Positions 1 to 4,711 of a stretch of 5,727 nt of DNA are shown one piece after another. The notes below the pieces were generated by a model, which searched no databases, was not told the DNA's origin, and saw only the letters and a program-made list of their open reading frames with translations. Every line of letters begins with the position of its first letter. Positions within the stretch are counted from its first letter, which is position 1. Location: NCBI GenBank assembly GCA_913050205.1, contig CAJXAU010000126.1, positions 1 through 5,727 of the forward strand, in the 5' to 3' direction. Made by a program: the position numbers and the translations under genes. The DNA comes from an uncultured Verrucomicrobiota bacterium. GTDB taxonomy: Bacteria; Verrucomicrobiota; Verrucomicrobiia; Limisphaerales; UBA1096.

Positions 1-540
1 CTCCTCGACGAAGGCATTTTTTACGATCGCAACCAAAAGCCGATGTACGCCCGCGGCTGCTATGTGGTGATGACCACCAATGCCGGCTACGACGTCATTG
101 TGAAAAACCGCGACAAGGAAAACGTCCGTGAACTATTCGAGTTGGCTTTGCTGGACCGGTTCCGGCCCAGCTTCCTGAATCGCTTCGACGAGATTGCAAT
201 GTTTCGGCCATTCACCGACCCCGAATACGTCGACATGGCCAAGCTGCACATCGGGCTGAAGGCCAACGGCATGAAGGAGACCTACAACTGGACACTCAAC
301 GTGGACGAAAACATTCACGGCCTCATTGCCCGAGAGAGCCGCAGTCTCACCTTCGGAGCCCGCCCCACCCTGCGGATGATCAACGGCATACTTTCACTGG
401 GCGTGACCAACTACCAGATCGAAAAGGCTCCGCTTGAGGAAGGATCACAGATCAGCCTCGATCTAATCTCCGAAGAGGACAAACGTTTCAAGCTCAGCGT
501 GGAGGGCGGCGACTCGCTCGAATTTCAGGTCAATCTCTAA
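1..540 (+). CDS. Clp/Hsp100-type AAA+ ATPase, C-terminal part (5' end outside window)
   Basis: This is the last 179 codons of a Clp/Hsp100 AAA+ unfoldase; the frame is open from base 1, so the internal ATG at 43 is not the start. Visible parts follow the order of a ClpA/ClpB/ClpC second ATPase domain: LLDEG (residues 1-5), normally just after Walker B; the sensor-1 strand YVVMTTNAG (21-29) with Asn27; the arginine-finger segment FRPSFLNRFDE (54-64) with Arg61; then the small helical domain with the sensor-2 motif FGARP (118-122), Arg121. The protein ends about 58 residues after sensor 2, as in ClpB-like proteins. Family members use ATP to thread proteins for disaggregation or for delivery to a peptidase. 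Walker A, the N-domain and any middle domain lie upstream, so ClpA, ClpB and ClpC cannot be told apart. MTTN instead of the common MTSN, and GARPTLR instead of GARPLRR, suggest a divergent paralogue rather than the main housekeeping ClpB. Confidence 0.9.
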   Translation, partial: LLDEGIFYDRNQKPMYARGCYVVMTTNAGYDVIVKNRDKENVRELFELALLDRFRPSFLNRFDEIAMFRPFTDPEYVDMAKLHIGLKANGMKETYNWTLNVDENIHGLIARESRSLTFGARPTLRMINGILSLGVTNYQIEKAPLEEGSQISLDLISEEDKRFKLSVEGGDSLEFQVNL

Positions 541-544
541 AGGC

Positions 545-571
545 TCGACGTAACCACCCGTTTTTCGTCGA
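545..571 (+). other. Inverted repeat between the ATPase stop and the carrier start
   Basis: TCGACG (545-550) and CGTCGA (566-571) are exact reverse complements around a 15-nt loop. The right arm takes in the A of the carrier's ATG, so a hairpin in the mRNA would partly hide the start codon. The stem is only 6 bp and there is no trailing T tract, so it is not a convincing terminator. It may be chance. Confidence 0.25.
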
Positions 572-1968
572 TGCCCAACGCCCATTTTTCAACCGGCAAA
601 AAAATCGCCTTCACGGCGGTGATGTTTCTGTACATCAACCTTGTGCTGACGATTTTTTGGATTCTCAAGCCGCTGAAAAAGAGCCTCTTCATCGGGCAGT
701 ACGACGGTGACTCCACCTTCAAGTTGGGTTCATGGGAGATGCTTGGCAGCGGTGCAGAGCTTTTGGCCAAGGGCATGAACCTGATCATCGCGTTCCTGAT
801 CGTCTTATTCCTCACGCTGGTCACGCGCTTGGCCAAGCGACAGGTACTGACATACACCTGCATGGGCTTGGTCATCGGCATGACCTTCTTTTTCTCGCTG
901 CAAATCAACCAGCCCACCGAGATGACGGTCTGGCTTTTTTACTGGTTTGGCGATCTTTACATCAGCCTGATGTTGGCTGCGTTCTTCTCCTTCCTGCACG
1001 ACACCGTAGACCTCAAGAACGCTAAGCGACTTTACGGTTTCATCGTGTTGGGCGCCGTTTCCGGGGGCGCCATCGGTAGTACCTATTTTCGTGGGTGGAT
1101 CGAGGAGATGACCAACCAACAATGGCTGCACGTAATCATCGGCATCGGCATTGTAATCTGCATACTCGCTGCGTTCGCCGGATGGATGGCTAAGACCATT
1201 CCGCACAACGAGCCCGATCCGGCACCGGACGAGGTGCCGAAGAAGAAATTCAACGCCGCCATCGAAGGTATGTCGCTGGTGTTCAAGTCCCGTTACCTCA
1301 TCGCTATCGCCGGTATTGTTGGATTTTACGAGATCACCTCCGAGGTGCTCGACTTTCAATTCACTGCTATGAGCGAGCGGTTTGTGGACAAGGATGATCT
1401 TGGAAGCCACTTCGGCACAGTCTATGCCATTGGCAATATCGCCGCGCTGGTGATCCAACTGGGCTTCAGCATCTTCGCTGCAAAGTTTCCAAACTACCGG
1501 ATTCATTGGATTCTGTTGGCGCTACCACTGTCTATAGTATTGAGTTCGCTCTTCTTCATCCTCGCGCCGATCCTGATTGCGGGTAGCCTCCTGAAGATTT
1601 CTGACAGCACTTTCGCCTACTCCGTCAACCAAACCGGTCGCGAGACCCTGTACAACCCGCTGTCGCGGCAGGAGAAATACGTCGCCCGAGCATTTGTCGA
1701 AGTGTTCGTCCAACGTACGGGCAAGGTGGCCGCGCTGTTGATCGCCTCCCTCGTCCCGATCTTCCTAAGCACCCGCAACGAGACCGGCCAGCTCGAAACC
1801 AGCCTGATTGGCCTTCAACTGCTCGGTGGGTTCACCTGCATCATCATCGCCCTCTGGTTTTACTGCGTTAAAATTGTCGGCCGAAAGTTCGAGGCACTCG
1901 AAAAGGAACACAAACCGACTGAAAACCAAGCGCCAGACCAAGCGCAGTCCGCGAACAATTCAGCCTAG
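571..1968 (+). CDS. NTT-like (ATP/ADP translocase-related) multi-pass inner-membrane carrier
   Basis: A 465-residue integral membrane protein with about 11-12 hydrophobic segments (roughly 12-32, 66-86, 92-111, 118-142, 154-173, 186-207, 241-260, 279-302, 313-338, 383-402, 411-434). A charged, proline-rich loop (208-228) divides the halves, and the tail (438-465) is hydrophilic. LKPLKKSLFI (32-41) in the first loop and RETLYNPLSRQEKYVAR (357-373) resemble conserved stretches of the NTT family (chlamydial Npt, rickettsial Tlc) and related MFS-like proteins. Characterised NTTs exchange ATP/ADP or import nucleotides, but this protein is somewhat shorter and many PVC homologues have no known substrate, so nucleotide transport is inferred. 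ATG 571 is the first possible start: the frame is closed by the upstream gene's stop at 538-540 and holds no GTG or TTG between. No Shine-Dalgarno is seen. It lies 30 bp after the ATPase gene, so an operon is likely. Codons 86-90 (RLAKR, loop after the second segment) are encoded by a 14-bp palindrome. Confidence 0.85.
   Translation: MPNAHFSTGKKIAFTAVMFLYINLVLTIFWILKPLKKSLFIGQYDGDSTFKLGSWEMLGSGAELLAKGMNLIIAFLIVLFLTLVTRLAKRQVLTYTCMGLVIGMTFFFSLQINQPTEMTVWLFYWFGDLYISLMLAAFFSFLHDTVDLKNAKRLYGFIVLGAVSGGAIGSTYFRGWIEEMTNQQWLHVIIGIGIVICILAAFAGWMAKTIPHNEPDPAPDEVPKKKFNAAIEGMSLVFKSRYLIAIAGIVGFYEITSEVLDFQFTAMSERFVDKDDLGSHFGTVYAIGNIAALVIQLGFSIFAAKFPNYRIHWILLALPLSIVLSSLFFILAPILIAGSLLKISDSTFAYSVNQTGRETLYNPLSRQEKYVARAFVEVFVQRTGKVAALLIASLVPIFLSTRNETGQLETSLIGLQLLGGFTCIIIALWFYCVKIVGRKFEALEKEHKPTENQAPDQAQSANNSA
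826..839. repeat. 14-bp palindrome CGCTTGGCCAAGCG, copy 1
   Basis: Perfect self-complementary CGCTTGGCCAAGCG inside the membrane carrier gene. It starts exactly at a codon boundary and is read as R-L-A-K-R (residues 86-90), in the loop after the second hydrophobic segment. The same 14-mer recurs at three sites in the acyl-CoA synthetase gene. Flanking bases (G825, A840) do not extend the symmetry, so 14 bp is the full unit here. Confidence 0.9.
1925..1945 (+). repeat. Short direct repeat ACCAAGCGC in the carrier's tail
   Basis: ACCAAGCGC occurs at 1925-1933 and again at 1937-1945, a 12-bp period that encodes NQAP-DQAQ in the hydrophilic C-terminus. Each copy contains CCAAGCG, the right half of the 14-bp palindrome. 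It may be ordinary slippage in a low-constraint tail; the link to the palindrome is speculative. Confidence 0.4.
1965..1968. other. Shared CTAG: overlapping convergent stop codons
   Basis: The carrier ends with TAG at 1966-1968 and the opposing acyl-CoA synthetase ends with TAG on the minus strand at 1967-1965, so one palindromic CTAG supplies both stops. The genes overlap by 4 bp and there is no room for a terminator between them; any terminator must lie within the other gene's coding sequence. Confidence 0.9.
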
Positions 1969-3476
1969 CTGGATATCCTCTCTGCGGCGATTTCTCGGAG
2001 CTTGGTTTTGAGGATTTTTCCGGTGGCGTTGCGGGGGAGCGCTTCCATTTTCAGCACCTTCCGGGGAAGTTTGTAGGCGGCCAGCTTGGTTTTGAGAAAA
2101 GCCATTAGCATCAATTCATCCATTTCAATTCCTTCGCTTGGCACGATGCAGGCCACAATCAAGTCACCTTTTCTCGGATCGTTCACCCCGACGACGGCGG
2201 CCTCCTTGATTTCGCCGAATTGGTAGATCACCTCCTCCACTTCCCTTGGGTAGACGTTTATGCCGTTGACCAGCAGCATGTCTTTTTTCCGGTCGGTGAT
2301 GTAAATGTATCCGTCCTCATCGAGCCGGCCGATGTCGCCGGTCAACAGCCAGCCATCCTTGATCGATGCCTCGGTGGCTTCCGGGTTATTCCAGTAACCC
2401 ATCATGATGTTGTGACCCTTGATACAGATTTCTCCCGGCTCACCCACCGGCAGCACCACTCCGTCATCGTTTCGAACTTGAAACTCCACGCCGGGAAGTG
2501 GCAACCCCACCGAGCCGGCTTTACGCTGGCCATGAAACGGATTGGTGCAGGCTACGGGACTCGTCTCGCTCAGTCCGTACCCCTCGAGTAACGGGACGCC
2601 GACGCGTTCGTTGAATTCGTTCAATACCTCGACCGGCAATGGGGCCGCACCGCTAAGGCAGATCCGCAACGGCAGGTTGTCCGGCAGGTCGATGTTCAGC
2701 AGAGCGCGGTAGAGCTGTGGGATCGCCGGCATGATGGTGGCACCGTGCTGCACAATCTCGGCGATGATGTTCCTTGGTGGGTGTAACGACTTGATGGCGA
2801 TAATCGGCAACCCCTGAGTCATCGGTAATATAAGGCCAACGGTCATGGTGAAGCTGTGGAACATCGGCAGTAGCACGGCCATGCGGTCGTCCGGTTTTAT
2901 TCCCACCGCCTCCGTGACTGCGGTCACGTTGCTCATCAAGTTTTGGTGGCTGAGCATGGCACCCTTGGGTTTGCCGGTGGTACCGGAGGTGTAAATGATC
3001 AGAGCCAAGTCTCCCGGCGCTTGGCCAAGCGGGGTCGCATCGACTGGAGCGTTTCGCTCCGCTTGGCCAAGCGACTCCACCTCCACCACGCCCAAACCGG
3101 GAAACTGTTCCTGCAGCTTGGCTGTGCTTTCCATCATCGAAGCCTCGGTGATCAATACCTTGGCCTCGCAATCCTCCACGATGAAACCGACCTCGTCCGG
3201 GGTCAGGAAACAGTTGATCGAAACGACGACGCCCTCGGCCAGCAGGATGCCGAAGAGGGAAATAATAAACTCGGGGCAGTTCTTTAGCCACAGTCCGACG
3301 CGGTCACCGGGCTGCAGGTCGAAATCCTCCCGAAGCCGCTTGGCCAAGCGCCTGGCCAAGGCGTGTGCCTGGGAGAATGAGTATTGGGATTCATTCCAAA
3401 AAATCGCAGTTTTATTAGGGTTTTTCTGCGCAATCTCGGTGAATTGATTAGCCAAATTGGTCATATCGACTTTCAT
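1965..3476 (-). CDS. AMP-forming acyl-CoA synthetase (long-chain fatty acid-CoA ligase type)
   Basis: This 503-residue ANL-superfamily enzyme should adenylate a carboxylic acid with ATP and transfer it to CoA. All core motifs are present: P-loop YTSGTTGKPKG (162-172), FHSF (206-209) of the acyl pocket, LEGYGLSET (297-305), TGD (379-381), DRKKDMLLVNG (395-405) with the ribose-contacting Asp/Arg region and hinge, and PRNATGK (481-487) with the catalytic Lys487 of the mobile C-terminal domain. Length and motif spacing match bacterial fatty acyl-CoA ligases (FadD/LcfB-like); acyl chain length cannot be read from sequence, and other carboxylates are possible. The start is ATG 3474-3476; an in-frame ATG four codons later (MTNLANQF) is an alternative, and neither has a clear ribosome binding site. 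The gene is convergent with the carrier and divergent from RNase D, so likely monocistronic. Three copies of a 14-bp palindrome lie in its first third, encoding residues 43-47, 135-139 and 149-153. Confidence 0.95.
   Translation of the reverse strand: MKVDMTNLANQFTEIAQKNPNKTAIFWNESQYSFSQAHALARRLAKRLREDFDLQPGDRVGLWLKNCPEFIISLFGILLAEGVVVSINCFLTPDEVGFIVEDCEAKVLITEASMMESTAKLQEQFPGLGVVEVESLGQAERNAPVDATPLGQAPGDLALIIYTSGTTGKPKGAMLSHQNLMSNVTAVTEAVGIKPDDRMAVLLPMFHSFTMTVGLILPMTQGLPIIAIKSLHPPRNIIAEIVQHGATIMPAIPQLYRALLNIDLPDNLPLRICLSGAAPLPVEVLNEFNERVGVPLLEGYGLSETSPVACTNPFHGQRKAGSVGLPLPGVEFQVRNDDGVVLPVGEPGEICIKGHNIMMGYWNNPEATEASIKDGWLLTGDIGRLDEDGYIYITDRKKDMLLVNGINVYPREVEEVIYQFGEIKEAAVVGVNDPRKGDLIVACIVPSEGIEMDELMLMAFLKTKLAAYKLPRKVLKMEALPRNATGKILKTKLREIAAERISS
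3018..3031. repeat. 14-bp palindrome CGCTTGGCCAAGCG, copy 2
   Basis: Perfect copy inside the acyl-CoA synthetase gene. Read on the minus strand it falls one base off the codon boundary used in copies 1 and 4, giving P-L-G-Q-A (residues 149-153). It lies in the linker about ten residues before the ATP-binding P-loop. It starts 42 bp (14 codons) from copy 3, with 28 bp between the two. Confidence 0.9.
3060..3073. repeat. 14-bp palindrome CGCTTGGCCAAGCG, copy 3
   Basis: Perfect copy inside the acyl-CoA synthetase gene, in the same codon phase as copy 2 and read as S-L-G-Q-A (residues 135-139). The intervening peptide ERNAPVDAT is polar and looks like a low-constraint linker. Flanking bases C3059 and A3074 do not extend the symmetry. 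Confidence 0.9.
3337..3350. repeat. 14-bp palindrome CGCTTGGCCAAGCG, copy 4
   Basis: Perfect copy near the 5' end of the acyl-CoA synthetase gene, in the same codon phase as copy 1 and read as R-L-A-K-R (residues 43-47) within a helix-like ALARRLAKRL stretch. A degenerate copy directly adjoins it at 3349-3363. Confidence 0.9.
3349..3363. repeat. Degenerate palindrome copy abutting copy 4
   Basis: CGCCTGGCCAAGGCG keeps the TGGCCAA core and CG ends of the 14-bp palindrome but has imperfect arms. Its GGCC centre is 12 bp from that of copy 4, and the two share the CG at 3349-3350. It encodes the ALAR part of the synthetase's ALARRLAKR stretch. It could be a decayed copy, a local duplication, or chance from Ala/Leu/Arg codons. 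Confidence 0.45.
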
Positions 3477-3532
3477 CAGGGCGGCGTAGAAAATACCGTT
3501 CCCGCTCCGGCGTCAAGCCAGCTCAAAACGAT
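3477..3532. promoter_or_regulatory. Divergent intergenic gap with a weak candidate promoter for the synthetase
   Basis: This 56-bp gap must contain the 5' signals for both the acyl-CoA synthetase (-) and RNase D (+). On the minus strand TTGACG (plus-strand 3516-3511) and TATTTT (3495-3490) resemble -35 and -10 boxes, but the spacer is 15 bp, shorter than the usual 17, and the -10 lies only 13 nt from the ATG. No comparable pair is seen on the plus strand and no Shine-Dalgarno is visible on either side. Promoter identity is a guess from the sequence alone. Confidence 0.25.
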
Positions 3533-4630
3533 TTGGCCTTGGCAATATGTTTTCCGGTGACACAATTCCCGCGCTTGATTGACACTCAAGATCAACTCAA
3601 GGAGTTTTTACCCGCATTACGAAAAACAGACTGGATCGGTCTCGACACGGAAGCCGACAGCCTGCACTCGTATCCTGAAAAGCTGTGCCTGCTGCAGATC
3701 AGCCTACCGGGCACGGACGTGTTGGTAGACCCCCTCGCCTCGCTGGATATCGCCCCGCTCTTCAAGGCGCTCAAAGACAAGGAGCTGCTCATGCACGGCT
3801 CGGATAATGACCTGCGGTTGATGTACGCGGCGGCCAAGTTTGTACCCACCACAATCTTCGACACGATGTGGGCAGCGCGACTGCTTGGCTTCACCGCGTT
3901 CGGACTGAACGATTTGTTATCTAAACTTCTCGGCATCACGCTCGACAAAGGCTCGCAAAAGGCCAACTGGACACGTCGACCACTGACCGAGAAGATGTTA
4001 ATCTATGCACTGAACGACAGCCGCCACCTTCGCAGCCTCGCGGATCGCCTACGCGACGACCTCGTGGCCAAGGGCCGGCTGGCATGGCATCAACAGATTT
4101 GCGAACGCCTGATTCTGGAACACGCCTCCGACCGCGAACTCGATCTCGATCAGGCTTGGCGCCTGAAAGGCTCGAGTAAATTAAACCGGCGTAGCCTGGC
4201 CATCCTTCGTGAGGTTTGGCATTGGCGCGAGCGCGAGGCAGTCGAGGCAAATAAACCGCCCTATTTCATCGTCCGTCACGAAGACCTCGTCGCACTGGCC
4301 GAGACGGTTATCGCCCGCGAGACCAAAACCACTTGGCCACATAAACTTTCCAACCGCCGCTTTAACTCCCTTCGCGAGGCCGTCGGCAAGGCGCTGGAAC
4401 TGGATCCGAAAGACTATCCGGAGACTCCACGAGTTGTCAGGCGAAGGATCACCGCTCGTGAAAAACGGTTTTACGAATCGCTCAAAGTGCTGCGCGACGA
4501 GCGGGCCGAAGAGTTGAAGATCGACCCCACGTTGATTGCCAGCCGCTCCACGCTCGTGAAGCTTTCGCTGGAGGACGGAGAGGAACGCACCCGGATTCTC
4601 CCCTGGCAGCGTGAGTTGCTGAATCTCTGA
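3533..4630 (+). CDS. rnd: Ribonuclease D (DEDDy 3'-5' exoribonuclease with HRDC domain)
   Basis: RNase D trims the 3' ends of tRNA precursors and other structured RNAs in the cytoplasm, using two metal ions. The DEDDy catalytic set is visible: Asp38 and Glu40 in GLDTEAD (Exo I), Asp93 in HGSDNDLRLM (Exo II), and Tyr158 with Asp162 in IYALNDSRHL (Exo III, Y-x3-D). An HRDC-type helical domain follows at about 203-275 (AWRLKGSSKLNRRSLAILRE, 208-227), and the C-terminal part (about 305-365, ending LPWQRELL) resembles the second HRDC-like region of RNase D. At 365 residues it is close to the E. coli enzyme's length. No in-frame ATG exists near the 5' end; the frame is open back to a TAG at 3449. 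TTG 3533 gives the longest form; TTG 3539, GTG 3557 and TTG 3575 are alternatives, and GTG 3557 would place the start just before the domain. None has a clear ribosome binding site. The function call is secure; the start is not. Confidence 0.95.
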   Translation: MALAICFPVTQFPRLIDTQDQLKEFLPALRKTDWIGLDTEADSLHSYPEKLCLLQISLPGTDVLVDPLASLDIAPLFKALKDKELLMHGSDNDLRLMYAAAKFVPTTIFDTMWAARLLGFTAFGLNDLLSKLLGITLDKGSQKANWTRRPLTEKMLIYALNDSRHLRSLADRLRDDLVAKGRLAWHQQICERLILEHASDRELDLDQAWRLKGSSKLNRRSLAILREVWHWREREAVEANKPPYFIVRHEDLVALAETVIARETKTTWPHKLSNRRFNSLREAVGKALELDPKDYPETPRVVRRRITAREKRFYESLKVLRDERAEELKIDPTLIASRSTLVKLSLEDGEERTRILPWQRELLNL

Positions 4631-4711
4631 ATCCTGCAAATAAACTTTGAAAACCGGGCTTTTTCCCGGCAACATCCGCCGCCCTTTTGCAAAAAAAGGC
4701 ATATTTAGCGA
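4631..4711 (+). other. rnd-aspS intergenic region with two small potential hairpins
   Basis: Two foldable elements lie in these 81 bp. CCGGG (4654-4658) pairs with CCCGG (4665-4669) around the loop CTTTTT, but no T run follows, so it is a poor Rho-independent terminator. Then 4681-4700 can form a GCC/GGC and TTTT/AAAA stem, with one C-A mismatch, closed by a GCAA (GNRA-type) tetraloop, ending 11 nt before the aspS ATG. The only Shine-Dalgarno-like bases, AAGG (4696-4699), sit in this stem and are 12 nt from the start. Whether aspS has its own promoter here or is read from rnd cannot be decided. Confidence 0.35.

Noticed and set aside
763..770. TTGGCCAA core without the outer arms
   Set aside because: Only the central 8 bp match and flanks (TTTTGGCCAAGGG) do not; Leu-Ala-Lys codons readily produce it, so it is not counted as a palindrome copy.
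805..1506. 233-codon open frame on the minus strand within the carrier gene
   Set aside because: It is fully antisense to a well-supported membrane protein, has no recognisable domain and a composition typical of a shadow frame.
3018..3073. Two close identical repeats as a possible CRISPR array
   Set aside because: The repeat is only 14 bp, lies in frame inside an intact enzyme gene, and has one 28-bp interval, not a series of spacers.
2653..3291. 212-codon open frame on the minus strand in another phase of the synthetase gene
   Set aside because: It overlaps the core of a synthetase with all motifs intact; its Arg/Gly/His-rich product is what a frame-shifted reading gives. There is no sign of a real frameshift.
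4654..4669. Rho-independent terminator after rnd
   Set aside because: The stem is only 5 bp and no T tract follows; the Ts are in the loop. Recorded only as part of the intergenic region.
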